Under the pieces are notes generated by a model. That model did no database searches, was not told the origin of the DNA, and worked only from the letters and a program-made list of their open reading frames with translations. Below are positions 8,583 through 17,388 of a stretch of 42,065 nt of DNA, one piece after another. Numbering within the stretch: position 1 is the first letter of the stretch; each line of letters starts with the position of its first letter. A program made the position numbers and the translations under genes. The stretch is from Deltaproteobacteria bacterium UBA6601 (lineage in GTDB: Bacteria > Myxococcota_A > UBA796 > UBA9615), in assembly GCA_002433485.1 (NCBI GenBank), contig DJIF01000035.1:1-42065 (forward strand). The letters are read 5' to 3'.

Positions 8583-8846
8583 ATGAGCCACCCAAGTCGC
8601 CTGAGTACCGTTTCCACCGTTGATCAAATTCACGACCGCATTGAGGCGGCGCTGCCCGGCGCAACCATTGATGTGCAGGGAGGTGGAGGGCACTTCACTA
8701 TCGCAGTGCAAGCAAGCCAGTTCGAGGGTAAGAATACCCTGGCCCGACAACGCCTGGTCTACAGGGCCATCAAAGACCTGATGGCAGGAAACGACGCGCC
8801 GGTGCATGCCGTCGACAAGCTTGAGACCACAACACCACCGGCCTGA
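8583..8846 (+). CDS. BolA-family protein
   Basis: This 87-residue protein shows the BolA pattern: 'VDQIHDRIEAALPGATIDV' for the first helix and strand, 'GGHFTIAVQASQFEGK' in the middle, and 'ARQRLVYRAIKDLM' with the C-terminal 'VHAVDKLETTTPP'. BolA proteins pair with monothiol glutaredoxins in iron-sulfur cluster handling or act as regulators. The FEGKNTLARQRLVY block corresponds to the family's F.G.s.l.RHr.Vy signature, with Gln in place of the usual His. ATG 8583 is chosen because GGAG lies just upstream; an in-frame GTG at 8565 lacks this. No glutaredoxin gene is seen in the window. Confidence 0.85.
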   Translation: MSHPSRLSTVSTVDQIHDRIEAALPGATIDVQGGGGHFTIAVQASQFEGKNTLARQRLVYRAIKDLMAGNDAPVHAVDKLETTTPPA

Positions 8847-8899
8847 GACAACGCACCGAGCGACATTCTGTTAACCTCAAGGAGATTGGAGCCGCTGGC

Positions 8900-9775
8900 A
8901 TGGAAGTCACCATCTATGGTGTGCGCGGCTCTGTACCGAGCCCCGGTCCTGAGACCGTTCGCTACGGTGGCAACACGGTCAGCGTCGCAGTAAAACTCGC
9001 CGACGGGACCCGCATTGTACTGGATGCAGGAACCGGAATCCGCCAGTTAGGCAAGGACATCCTCAACGAGGGCGCGGCGAGCCCCATCCACTTCTTGCTG
9101 AGCCACCAGCACTACGACCACATCATTGGCCTGCCATTCTTCCTCCCTATCTACCAGCCGGGCTTCGAGATCGTGATGTACCCGTTGGAGCACCAAGAGA
9201 TAAGGGGCGACCAGAGTCTTGCCCACATCTTCGACGGCATTCGCACTCCCGCCGGAGTTGCGGATCTGCCAAGTACAATCCGTTTCGCGCAGGTTTCATC
9301 AGCTCCATGGAGCATCGGCTCCGCCCGGATCACCCGAATCCCCCTCAATCACCCTGGCGGGGCCCAGGGCTTTCGCATCGATGACGGCGACGGCGCCAGC
9401 CTGACCTTGCTGACAGACAACGAGATCAGCCCCCCAGGAAAGCCCGTATCTACACCTGAACGCCTGGCTGAATTTGCCCACCGCACGGACCTTCTCATTG
9501 TCGACGCTCAGTACCTGCCTGAAGACATGCCAGCCAAGCGTGGCTGGGGTCATGGAACTGTGCCCGAGGTGCTGGAGTTGGGCCGTGTAGCCGACCCAGA
9601 GACCCTACTGCTGTTTCACCACGACCCCGACCGCAGCGACAAAGCCCTCGACAAGATTGCAGAGCAAGCCCATGAGTTCGCGGGGAACCAGATGAATCGA
9701 GGCCCGGTGCTGGTAGCGGCCGAAGGAATGCGCTTCAAGGTCGAGCCCAACTCCTGCATCCTACTCTCTTCCTAG
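8900..9775 (+). CDS. Metallo-beta-lactamase-fold hydrolase (phosphodiesterase-like)
   Basis: The 291-residue protein opens with 'MEVTIYGVRGSVPSPG' and 'RYGGNTVSVAV', typical of a cytosolic MBL subgroup related to PhnP and RNase Z-like phosphodiesterases. The metal site is SHQHYDH (68-74), giving His69, His71, Asp73 and His74. Later ligands are probably the Asp in LLTDNE and the His in LFHHDPDR. There is no signal peptide. Such proteins hydrolyse phosphodiesters, including cyclic nucleotides in some members, but the substrate here is unknown. It follows the BolA gene by 53 nt on the same strand and ends just before a strong hairpin. Confidence 0.8.
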   Translation: MEVTIYGVRGSVPSPGPETVRYGGNTVSVAVKLADGTRIVLDAGTGIRQLGKDILNEGAASPIHFLLSHQHYDHIIGLPFFLPIYQPGFEIVMYPLEHQEIRGDQSLAHIFDGIRTPAGVADLPSTIRFAQVSSAPWSIGSARITRIPLNHPGGAQGFRIDDGDGASLTLLTDNEISPPGKPVSTPERLAEFAHRTDLLIVDAQYLPEDMPAKRGWGHGTVPEVLELGRVADPETLLLFHHDPDRSDKALDKIAEQAHEFAGNQMNRGPVLVAAEGMRFKVEPNSCILLSS

Positions 9776-9796
9776 CGCGACGCGCCTGGACTGGCT

Positions 9797-9831
9797 CCGG
9801 TGCCCCCGAAGCTCAGAGCTTCTGGCGCCGG
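9797..9831. terminator. Hairpin between two convergent genes
   Basis: An inner perfect palindrome GAAGCTC-A-GAGCTTC (9808-9822) is flanked by arms CCGGTGCC (9797-9804) and GGCGCCGG (9824-9831) that pair with one mismatch. It lies between the stops of the convergent MBL gene (9775) and the membrane-protein gene (9877), where a bidirectional terminator is expected. There is no T-tract, so intrinsic termination is uncertain. Confidence 0.4.
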
Positions 9832-9876
9832 CTGAAGATGTGCTTCTGCAACCATCAGCATCCATGCAGGGCGCCC

Positions 9877-11583
9877 TCAAGGCGAAAGAGCCGGGAGTGG
9901 CGTTGGCCGGACGACGACCTTTACCATCCGACTCAAAAGCGAAAGATCTTGAGGTTCGCCACGCAGCCACGAGCGCTGCGCTTCAACTCCCTGGCGGACC
10001 GCGCGCAGACGCAAGCTGCCTGGCAACTCCAGCCACGTCGACTCCAATGCGTCAAGCTGGCCATCGGCCATAAGACCAGCACCCAAACCTCGAAAAAACC
10101 AGGCGGCCCTGTCCTCCTCGATCGAGTGAGACGCCTCAAAAGAAGGCACCCAGGCCTCCAGATCCGCAAGCACAAAACGGAGATTGGAGCCAGGATCGCG
10201 GCCTGCCTGCTGCCAGGCTCGTAGCGATGGAGCCATAGCTCGGGTGGCCTGAGCATAACGAGTGCCCGTATCCAAACCGTAACCAAAGGCAAACCAACTA
10301 CGCCAGGCTCCTGGCACCTCTTCGATGAGCAGCTCAAACTTGCGGTGGGGCTCATCCGAGAAGCGATGCAGAGCATTAGCGCCCAACTCCAGATAGGCAG
10401 AGGCCGGGTCCTGGTAGGGCAAGTCCCTCCCTGTAGACAGCCAGACCGTCAGCCCGAGCACCAGTGCGATCAGAGTCCGGCGAGGCCCAGAGGCAGCAAT
10501 CAATGCAAGAGAGCAGCACAGCCAGGGCAGGTAATATCGAATTACGTCGGGATGGTCAGCCATCAGGTGTCCCACGCTTAGAGTCGGAATCAACAGACAC
10601 CACAAGACGCTGAGCCGTCGCGCAGAACCACCCCTTCGCCAGCCGGTCACTGCAGCGGACAGCGCGAGGGCACAGAGGCCCGTCGCCAGAAGCACCGGCC
10701 ACAGACCGCCATCACTATGCTGCCCAAGCCAGGCATAAGGCAGTTGCGGCAAGATTCGATCCAATCGAACCCACAGCAAGGCACCCAGCCCCGCAACCAA
10801 CCCAAGACCACCTCGAACCACCAAGGCCTCTTCAAGGTAGGGCACAGCAAGCCACAACCAGGTGCCGAAGCCAGCCACAGCAGCGCTGGTCACAAGCACC
10901 AACTGCAAGGCGACAGAACCACGGGGGAGGCCCCGACTGTCGAGCTGATGAAGCACCACAAAGAGCAACGCGGTAACCATGTGGAGATACGACAGGACAA
11001 TAGCGGCTGCGAGCAGCAGCCCCAGCAACAAGGAACCGCCCGGACGCCGCCCGGCGGACAACCAGGCTTCATAGCCAAATGCAGCCAACGGATAGACAAC
11101 GAGAGCCTCTGGGAGGCTTCCCCAGGCCCGATAGGAATAATGCACAAACTCAGGCGCACAGACCGCCAGCAGAGGCCCCAAACAGAGCGCTGAAAGGGGC
11201 CCAAACCTACGACCCAGCCACAGCGAACTGAGTGCTACGGTGACCAGGGCAATCGACCCCGCCGCCCAACAGGTAGCAGCACTGCCCCAAGCGCCCAGGC
11301 GCAACAGCAGCGCCACCGGCCAGCAAATCAACCACGAGCCGCCCTCATAACGGGACACAGAACCCAGGTAGAAGGGCACCGACTCTCCAGCAGCAATGAG
11401 CCTGGCCACCAGCAGGGTGTGGAGTTCATCCATGGTGAGAGCAGAGCGAGCACCTATCTGCCAGGCCATGGCGGTGGCAAACAGTCCCGCAGAAAACAGC
11501 GCAGCGGCCGGCACCCTCAAGGTGCTAAACCCGGAACTCGGCGCTGCGGCCGAAAGCTCAGGTTTCGTCGCCCCGAGGGCCAT
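9877..11583 (-). CDS. Polytopic membrane protein, GT-C glycosyltransferase-like
   Basis: The 568-residue protein has roughly ten hydrophobic segments in its first 400 residues, then a soluble C-terminal part. After the first segment comes 'ARSALTMDELHTLLVARLI', an acidic pair in the first periplasmic loop at the place where ArnT/PMT-type GT-C enzymes carry their catalytic Asp. A later loop, 'APEFVHYSYRAWGSLPEAL', is also reminiscent of GT-C proteins. Such enzymes transfer sugars from polyprenyl-phosphate donors; donor and acceptor are unknown. ATG 11583 overlaps the end of the upstream SDR gene by 26 nt and has a GGGGCGG stretch before it. The protein may be a distant relative of the one at 17389-19104. 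Confidence 0.6.
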   Translation of the reverse strand: MALGATKPELSAAAPSSGFSTLRVPAAALFSAGLFATAMAWQIGARSALTMDELHTLLVARLIAAGESVPFYLGSVSRYEGGSWLICWPVALLLRLGAWGSAATCWAAGSIALVTVALSSLWLGRRFGPLSALCLGPLLAVCAPEFVHYSYRAWGSLPEALVVYPLAAFGYEAWLSAGRRPGGSLLLGLLLAAAIVLSYLHMVTALLFVVLHQLDSRGLPRGSVALQLVLVTSAAVAGFGTWLWLAVPYLEEALVVRGGLGLVAGLGALLWVRLDRILPQLPYAWLGQHSDGGLWPVLLATGLCALALSAAVTGWRRGGSARRLSVLWCLLIPTLSVGHLMADHPDVIRYYLPWLCCSLALIAASGPRRTLIALVLGLTVWLSTGRDLPYQDPASAYLELGANALHRFSDEPHRKFELLIEEVPGAWRSWFAFGYGLDTGTRYAQATRAMAPSLRAWQQAGRDPGSNLRFVLADLEAWVPSFEASHSIEEDRAAWFFRGLGAGLMADGQLDALESTWLELPGSLRLRAVRQGVEAQRSWLRGEPQDLSLLSRMVKVVVRPTPLPALSP

Positions 11584-12409
11584 GGCGACCGCCCCAGGGA
11601 GGCATCCGCTCGTGCTGTGGCACATCCCAGTTCAGACGCCACAGGCTGCCTCCCCCATCGACACGTAGGGTCTCGCCGGTGACGAAGCTCGCCGCTGGCG
11701 ACAACAGATACATCACTGCAGCGGCCACCTCCTCCTCCGTCCCCAAGCGCTTGGCAGGAATGTTGTCCGCCATCGAATAGAACATCTCCTGAAAGGCCGG
11801 ATCGTAGGTCTCAATACCCGAACTGCGAATGGTTCCGGGGGCAACCGAGTTGATACGAATCCCCCGGTGGGCCCACTCAACCGCAAGCGTCTTAGTGATG
11901 TTGTCGACCCCCGCCCGCGCCGCGCCGGTATGGACCATCCCGGGGAAGCCCCGGAACATGTCAGCGATGATGTTGACAATGGCACCACCGTTCTCCTCCA
12001 TCCACAATGAGAAGGCCTCTCGACAGCACAGAAAAGTCCCGGTCAGATTGGTCTCAATGACCGCATTCCACCCCTTGGTCCGCACCAGACTGGCAGGGCT
12101 TGGAAACTGGCCACCGGCATTGTTCACCAGAAAGTCGAGGCGTCCGAAACGTTCGACAGCGAACTGCAACATAGCCCGCACCTGTTGTTCGTCGCGGATG
12201 TTGCAGGTGATGCTGGCAACCCGCGGTGACCCACCAAGATCCTCGACCGCCTGCTCGAGGCGCGGCTGCTTGCGAGCCGCGATCACCACCTTTGCGCCCA
12301 GGGCAATGAGTTCCCTTGCGATGGCCTTGCCGATGCCGCTGCCACCACCGGTCACCACCGCGACCCGGCCGGCAAATAGATCCGGACGAAAAACCGACTG
12401 AACGCTCAT
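11558..12409 (-). CDS. Short-chain dehydrogenase/reductase, PECR-like
   Basis: The 283-residue protein is a classical Rossmann SDR: cofactor motif TGGGSGIG (20-27), NNAGG (96-100), 'NLTGTFLCCREAF' and 'RINSVAPGTI'. The usual YxxxK is replaced by 'MVHTGAARAG' (His160...Arg165). This substitution is characteristic of the peroxisomal trans-2-enoyl-CoA reductase/2,4-dienoyl-CoA reductase-like branch rather than a sign of decay. The 'KQPRLEQAVEDLGG' segment after the second strand suggests NADP(H) use. Likely chemistry is reduction of an enoyl-CoA or similar substrate in lipid or terpenoid metabolism; the exact substrate is unknown. ATG 12409 is used. It is divergent from the channel gene and its stop overlaps the following membrane-protein gene. 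Confidence 0.85.
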   Translation of the reverse strand: MSVQSVFRPDLFAGRVAVVTGGGSGIGKAIARELIALGAKVVIAARKQPRLEQAVEDLGGSPRVASITCNIRDEQQVRAMLQFAVERFGRLDFLVNNAGGQFPSPASLVRTKGWNAVIETNLTGTFLCCREAFSLWMEENGGAIVNIIADMFRGFPGMVHTGAARAGVDNITKTLAVEWAHRGIRINSVAPGTIRSSGIETYDPAFQEMFYSMADNIPAKRLGTEEEVAAAVMYLLSPAASFVTGETLRVDGGGSLWRLNWDVPQHERMPPWGGRHGPRGDET

Positions 12410-12516
12410 GGGCAGTCATCGTAGCAGCCTGGGTCTGGCCGCGCTCCGACCACCAGCACGGACCAGGCCTGGCGCTCCCACGGGAGCGAACGATTGTGGC
12501 ATCCTGCGGCCAGCAA

Positions 12517-12521
12517 AGGAG
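12517..12521 (+). promoter_or_regulatory. Ribosome-binding site deciding the channel start
   Basis: AGGAG ends 8 nt before GTG 12530. The open frame continues up to a TTG at 12494, but no site precedes that codon, so GTG 12530 is preferred. Confidence 0.6.
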
Positions 12522-12529
12522 AGCTCATC

Positions 12530-13447
12530 GTGGTCGCCATCCTCCAGAAGATCGCCAATTCAGACCTGTTCAACAACTTCATCATCGGGATCATCATCGC
12601 CGCCGGTGTGGTCGTTGGAATCCAGACCTATCCCGAACTCAGGAATGACCCCACCCTATCGCTGCTGGACTCAATCATCCTATGGATCTTTGTGGCCGAG
12701 GTCCTCATCAAGATGGGCTCGCAAGGAAGCAGACCCTGGCGCTACTTCCTGGACCCCTGGAACGTATTCGACTTCATCATCGTGGCGGTCTGCTTCCTGC
12801 CGGGCGAGACCTCGTTCGCCGCGGTCCTGCGGTTGGCTAGGCTGCTCCGAGTCCTCAAGCTGGTTCGCGCTCTGCCGCGCCTGCAAGTGCTGGTCTCAGC
12901 GCTCCTCAAGAGCATCCCATCGATGTTCTACATTTCCCTGCTGCTCAGTCTGCTGTTCTACCTCTATGGAGTGCTGGGAACCTTCCTCTACCAGGAAAAT
13001 GACCCGGTTCACTTCGAAGACCTCCAGACCGGCTTGCTGACCATGTACCGGGTCTCGACCCTCGAAGACTGGACCGACGTGATGTACATCAACATGTTTG
13101 GCTGCCACGAATATGGCTACGACAGCAGCGCCCGGGTGCCCTGCAATGAAGCCGCAGCCAAGGCCCTGGTAGGCGAAGACGGCATTGCCTGGTCAGCCGC
13201 GTTCTTTTTCAGCTCCTTCACCCTGCTGGCGACAATGATCATCCTCAACCTGTTCATAGGCGTGATCATGACCGGAATGGAAGAAGCCCAGAAAGAGCTG
13301 AAGGGGTTTGATGGCTCAACGAGCCACAAAGATGACCCGCGAGCCCAACTCCAGACCCTATCCGCACAACTCGAGACACTAGCCGCTGAGTTAAAGAGCG
13401 TGAAGATACCCCCAGACGACGGCCACGCTGTGGCAGGTGACGACTAG
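12530..13447 (+). CDS. Single-domain voltage-gated cation channel (NavBac/CavAb type)
   Basis: The 305-residue protein has the six-helix ion-transport fold that assembles as a tetramer. S4 carries basic residues at every third position (Arg101, Arg104, Arg107, Lys110, Arg113), the voltage sensor. The pore loop reads STLEDWTDVMY, with the filter TLEDW at 177-181. S6 is 'ATMIILNLFIGVIMTGM'. A Cys-flanked turret (Cys192 and Cys205) lies between the filter and S6. A C-terminal heptad-like helix (AQLQTLSAQLETLAAELK) resembles the coiled-coil bundle of bacterial sodium channels. Asp after the filter Glu and Asp two residues after Trp are CavAb-like features, suggesting calcium permeability; this is an inference. 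The start is GTG 12530 with AGGAG upstream. Confidence 0.88.
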   Translation: MVAILQKIANSDLFNNFIIGIIIAAGVVVGIQTYPELRNDPTLSLLDSIILWIFVAEVLIKMGSQGSRPWRYFLDPWNVFDFIIVAVCFLPGETSFAAVLRLARLLRVLKLVRALPRLQVLVSALLKSIPSMFYISLLLSLLFYLYGVLGTFLYQENDPVHFEDLQTGLLTMYRVSTLEDWTDVMYINMFGCHEYGYDSSARVPCNEAAAKALVGEDGIAWSAAFFFSSFTLLATMIILNLFIGVIMTGMEEAQKELKGFDGSTSHKDDPRAQLQTLSAQLETLAAELKSVKIPPDDGHAVAGDD

Positions 13448-13459
13448 CTAAACGGCCAG

Positions 13460-15721
13460 TTAATGTTCTGAGGTCGCGCCACAGCTCCCCGCAAGCAGCT
13501 GCTCGGAAGATTCAATCAGTCTCAACTGCTGCTGGTGGCGCAGGCATCGCTGCTCGATGAGCGCCCCGCCATTTGGATAACGGAGCCGCAACATCCGCAG
13601 GCTGTCCCGGTGCAGTGCCAATAGTCGGCCCTCTACCCTGGCGTTCTCCTCAAGGCTGTGAAGCAGGCGCTCATGACTGAACTCCCAACCACGCTCCGTC
13701 GCGCGCACCAGACCACCCTTGAGCAAAGCAGCCCAGATCGCCGGAGTGACCTCAAGACCAAGCAGACTGCACAGATGGTTCCACTCCAGGCCGTCGACGT
13801 TCAGACCAAGCACAGCCGCAGCCTCTAGGCCAGCCAATGCGTCTGCAGCGACGCCGCGGCACAAAGAACGCACCCTCTCCATCCACACACCGTGGAGACC
13901 CTCTGGAATCTCGGGCGCACTGCCCGCTCGCAGCACAAAGCCGCCCGGCGATGGTTCGAGCAGGCCCTGCTGAACCCAACAGCGAGCCAACTGAACTACA
14001 AACATGGGACTCCCATTGGCAGCCTGCAAAACCCGATCGGCCAATTCTCCATCCAGCCCCAGGACCTCATGGGCCAGACGCCGACTGACCGAAGCTGACA
14101 AAGGCGCCACCGGAATCGTCACAGCCCGCTCGGCAGCGGAATCAAGGATTCGACGCAGCCGAGCTAGCGCCTCAGCATCGTGGCGGCGACTGTCGTCGCG
14201 AAAGCTCACCACGGTGAGCACCGGACCAGCTGCACCGGCACTGGGCCCCAGCAGCCATGCAAGGAGGTCCATACTGGCCGCGCTGCGATGCGGCTCATCA
14301 AGCCACAGAATCAACGGCCTCTCCATCGACTTGCGCCGCAGCAGCTCGACGATCAGCTGCAGATCTCCGGGCTGATCCTCAATGGCCTCAAGGTAGTGTG
14401 CATGACGCTCGACCTCGAGCAGCACCGACTCTACTCCCTCTTCGCGCAACACCGCACCCAGTCGCTCCCGCAGCGCAGCACCGACCAGGCCCCCACAGCC
14501 CAACTCCTCACGCAAGGCACCCCTCAGACCACGGTCTACAGGGTCCTGCAGATCGTGGGAGACGCGCATGGAGGACGCGCAACCCAGCTCCTCGGCACGC
14601 TGCGAGATCCAACGAACCAGACGACTCTTTCCGTAGCCTGCCGGGCCGTGCAACGCGACCACCTGGGGGGCCGCACGACTCCACACCTCCCGCAGCGCCG
14701 CCCACACTCGGTCCAGCTCCTGGTCGCGACCCATTAAGGGGAGGCTGCGTAAACTGAACAGACCAAGACCTGCACCAACATATCCGAGCGGATGCTTCTC
14801 CACCTGGACGCTGGGGCGCCAGTCAAAAGGCAAAGGAGGCAGCCCCCAGACCCGCCCCTCATCAAGAGACTGCAGGACAAAGGCCGCATCTGCCGCAGCA
14901 GCAAAGCGGTCACGAGGCTTCTTAGCGAGCAGACGGGCAACCCAATCGTAGAATCCTGCCGGCAGTTCCACTCTGGGCTCAAGCTCTGGGAGTGCTCCAT
15001 TGAGGTGGCCCCACACCGCCTCATAAACGGTCTCGGCGGGAAAGGGTCTGTTGCCCGTAGCCAGTTCCCAGGCGATACAGCCAAGGGCATAGAGGTCGGT
15101 CCAGGGCCCAAAGTCGCGGGATCCACCCAGATGCTGCTCTGGGGACATGTAGTGCGGCGTCCCCCAGTCGACTTCTTCTTCATCGGCAGAGCCCAGCGCC
15201 TGAGCGATCCCAAAATCGGTCAAGCGCAGGCCGGGAAGTGGCGTATCGGAGCCGGCGAAGAGAATGTTGCCGGGCTTCAGATCACGATGAATAAGGCCCC
15301 TTGCATGCGCGTGACTGAGCGCTGAGAGCAAGGCCAACAGGACCGCCTTAAGATCATCCCACGGGCGGACATAGCGAAACGGATCGAGAATGCCAGCATC
15401 GAGCAGTTCCATAACCAGGTAGGAGCTGCCCTCGACGAGACGTCCGGAAGATCCTGCGGCGGCGGCCGCATCGACACGATCGAAGTCATAAATCTGGACG
15501 ACCCGCGGATGATCCAGTCGCGCCATCGACCGCACCTCGTTAGAGAACGCCGCCTGAGCGCGTCCATCGAGTGCATCAGAAGCGGTGATCAGCTTGACCG
15601 CGACCGGCAGCTCAGTGGCACAATGAAGCCCTCGCCACACCTCCCCCATACCGCCTTGACCGATACGGGCATCTAGACGAAAGGGGCCCAGAGGGACCCC
15701 CTCTCTGTAAGAATCATCCAT
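13460..15721 (-). CDS. Hanks-type Ser/Thr protein kinase fused to an AAA/STAND-like ATPase
   Basis: The 753-residue protein has an N-terminal eukaryotic-like kinase domain (about 10-285) with all key elements: glycine loop IGQGGMGEV, Lys43 in VAVKL, HRDLKPGN (145-152), DFG (169-171) and GTPHYMSPEQ. It should be active. After a Pro/Trp linker, 'LPLMGRDQELDRVW' introduces an AAA-16-like ATPase with Walker A GPAGYGKS (359-366) and Walker B LILWLDE (470-476), then a winged-helix-like region. Kinase-ATPase fusions of this type are common signalling proteins in Myxococcota, usually with C-terminal TPRs; none is obvious here. No transmembrane segment is seen. ATG 15721 is preferred over an upstream extension of 37 codons without domain similarity. 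Confidence 0.9.
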   Translation of the reverse strand: MDDSYREGVPLGPFRLDARIGQGGMGEVWRGLHCATELPVAVKLITASDALDGRAQAAFSNEVRSMARLDHPRVVQIYDFDRVDAAAAAGSSGRLVEGSSYLVMELLDAGILDPFRYVRPWDDLKAVLLALLSALSHAHARGLIHRDLKPGNILFAGSDTPLPGLRLTDFGIAQALGSADEEEVDWGTPHYMSPEQHLGGSRDFGPWTDLYALGCIAWELATGNRPFPAETVYEAVWGHLNGALPELEPRVELPAGFYDWVARLLAKKPRDRFAAAADAAFVLQSLDEGRVWGLPPLPFDWRPSVQVEKHPLGYVGAGLGLFSLRSLPLMGRDQELDRVWAALREVWSRAAPQVVALHGPAGYGKSRLVRWISQRAEELGCASSMRVSHDLQDPVDRGLRGALREELGCGGLVGAALRERLGAVLREEGVESVLLEVERHAHYLEAIEDQPGDLQLIVELLRRKSMERPLILWLDEPHRSAASMDLLAWLLGPSAGAAGPVLTVVSFRDDSRRHDAEALARLRRILDSAAERAVTIPVAPLSASVSRRLAHEVLGLDGELADRVLQAANGSPMFVVQLARCWVQQGLLEPSPGGFVLRAGSAPEIPEGLHGVWMERVRSLCRGVAADALAGLEAAAVLGLNVDGLEWNHLCSLLGLEVTPAIWAALLKGGLVRATERGWEFSHERLLHSLEENARVEGRLLALHRDSLRMLRLRYPNGGALIEQRCLRHQQQLRLIESSEQLLAGSCGATSEH

Positions 15722-15826
15722 TAGAGAACAAGAGCACCCAGGCGGGCACCCTGTCCAGCCGGTGACGGCGCAAGAATATCCAATGGGGGCTTTCCAAGGC
15801 CTCAGGCGCGAGCTATCTAGCAGAAC

Positions 15827-16477
15827 ATGCAACGGTCTCTAATTCGCTCAGCCAGCTTCGCCCTGTTCTTGACCTCGGTGGCGCTGCTCATCACGCCTTC
15901 CCTCTCATCGGCACACGAACCGGGCACCAAGCCGACGCTCCCCCAACTCACCGCAAAGGAAGAGGCGCGCCTGGCCAAAGGAAAACTGGTGCTACGCACC
16001 GAGCGCGGAGAGTCCGACGGCTCAGGTCTGATCACCGGCGTTATCGAGATTGAAGCCACCGCTGATAAGGTCTGGAGCCTGCTCTCCAGATTTGAACTGG
16101 TGCCAGAGGCCAGCAAGGCGGTCAAGGGAGTACATCGTTACGACGACGGCACCCAGATGGGCAAACAAGCGGGCTCGGTGGGAATCGAATACACCGTAAA
16201 AGTGGCCTGGGTAACCATCAAATATTCCATCCACCACGACCTCCAGCCGGCCCAGCATTATCTGCACTGGACCCTCGATAAGAACCGGGAAAACGACATC
16301 CTCAAGACGGATGGCTCATACTCAGTCTGGCCGGGTGCCAGCCCAGGCAAGGTGCGCTTCCTCTACATCACCGAGGTCGACACCGGACGGAACATCCCCG
16401 ACTGGATTGAAGAGGAGCTCACTGAGTCCTCATTGAAGCGCTTTCTGGTGTTCGTCAAGAAACGCGCAGAAAGCTAA
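15827..16477 (+). CDS. Exported SRPBCC/START-like protein
   Basis: The 216-residue product has a signal peptide (basic MQRSLIR, then a hydrophobic core) ending at LSSA-HEPG, a good signal peptidase I site. The mature part matches the SRPBCC helix-grip fold: 'GLITGVIEIEATADKVWSLLSRFEL' is the typical opening strand and helix, followed by antiparallel strands ('IEYTVKVAWVTIKYSIHH', 'HYLHWTLD', 'KVRFLYITEVDTG') and a long C-terminal helix 'ESSLKRFLVFVKKRAE'. These domains bind hydrophobic ligands such as lipids or polyketides. A periplasmic ligand-binding role is likely; the ligand is unknown. It is divergent from the kinase gene, 105 nt apart, and convergent with the MBL gene at 16491. Confidence 0.75.
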   Translation: MQRSLIRSASFALFLTSVALLITPSLSSAHEPGTKPTLPQLTAKEEARLAKGKLVLRTERGESDGSGLITGVIEIEATADKVWSLLSRFELVPEASKAVKGVHRYDDGTQMGKQAGSVGIEYTVKVAWVTIKYSIHHDLQPAQHYLHWTLDKNRENDILKTDGSYSVWPGASPGKVRFLYITEVDTGRNIPDWIEEELTESSLKRFLVFVKKRAES

Positions 16478-16490
16478 GCCTCGACCGCAC

Positions 16491-17363
16491 TCAGCAGTCC
16501 AGCCCCTGTAGCTCGCCATCGGTAAGTGGATTGGCAGCCCGAAACCGACCCCGCTCATCTCGCTCGACGCCAGCAAGAGACCAGCGATGGTCGTGGGTGA
16601 AGAACAGTCGCCCTGAGCACTCAAGCAGGTGCTCTAGGAGCTGTCGTTTCTCCTCAATCAGGAGTTCAGGATAGCGGTCATAGCCCATAGTAATGGGAAG
16701 GTGCACCCATGGACTGCCGGGAATCAGATCAGCGGCAAAGACCACAGGTCCTGATTTGGTCTCGACTTCCGTCAGCAGCATGCCCGGAGTGTGACCGTCA
16801 GAGCGGTGAAAGCGATAGCCGGCACCGAGCACCGCGCTGGTTGCACCAGCTACGATCTCAAGGCGTCCGCTTCCCTCCAATTGGTCGCAGAGACCGGGAA
16901 TAAACGAGGCTCGGTCGCGAAAATGCGGATTAAGGGCTCGATTCCAAGCCTCATCGCCAACTACAAAAGCCGCCGAGGGAAACAACAGCTGACTTTCTCC
17001 GGCCTCACTCCAAGGGCTAAGCAGCCCGCCGGCGTGGTCAAAGTGAAGATGGGAGAGCACCACCACATCAATGTCTTCATGACTCAGACCGAAACCGGCC
17101 AGCGATTCCAACAACACATGATGTTCTTCTTCCACCCCGAAGCGATCCCTGAGACGCGGCTCAAAAAATGCACCGATCCCGGTCTCCAGCAACACTCTCC
17201 GGCCATCATCCTCCTCTACGAGCAGGCTCCGGCAAGCCAGCGGAATGCGATTCCGTTCATCGGCTTCTATCCATCGAGCCCAGAGCGCCCGCGGCGCGTT
17301 GCCAAACATCGCGCCGCCATCGAGGCGCTGACTGTTTCCCAGGATCGAGGTTAAGCGTGGCAT
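16491..17363 (-). CDS. Metallo-beta-lactamase-fold hydrolase
   Basis: The 290-residue protein has the MBL signature SHLHFDHAGG (His105, His107, Asp109, His110), an Asp in 'VVFAADLIPG' and a final His in 'RLFFTHDHRW'. The opening 'LDGGAMFGNAPRALW' followed by 'DERNRIPLACRSLLVE' is typical of a large subgroup of uncharacterised cytosolic hydrolases related to quorum-quenching lactonases, which often act on esters, lactones or thioesters. No signal peptide is present. ATG 17363 is chosen; an in-frame GTG at 17384, 4 nt after the preceding stop, would add seven residues. It is the last gene of the long minus-strand run. Confidence 0.8.
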   Translation of the reverse strand: MPRLTSILGNSQRLDGGAMFGNAPRALWARWIEADERNRIPLACRSLLVEEDDGRRVLLETGIGAFFEPRLRDRFGVEEEHHVLLESLAGFGLSHEDIDVVVLSHLHFDHAGGLLSPWSEAGESQLLFPSAAFVVGDEAWNRALNPHFRDRASFIPGLCDQLEGSGRLEIVAGATSAVLGAGYRFHRSDGHTPGMLLTEVETKSGPVVFAADLIPGSPWVHLPITMGYDRYPELLIEEKRQLLEHLLECSGRLFFTHDHRWSLAGVERDERGRFRAANPLTDGELQGLDC

Positions 17364-17388
17364 GAGCCGACCATACAACGCCACCCAC

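Noticed and set aside
11909..11950. Missing YxxxK catalytic motif in the SDR, at first taken as inactivation
   Set aside because: The HTGAAR sequence at that place is characteristic of the PECR-like SDR branch, so the enzyme is probably active.
12408..13040. 210-codon + strand frame overlapping the channel gene
   Set aside because: The product is Ser/Arg/Cys-rich low complexity in another frame of the channel gene, which has clear S1-S6 and filter motifs.
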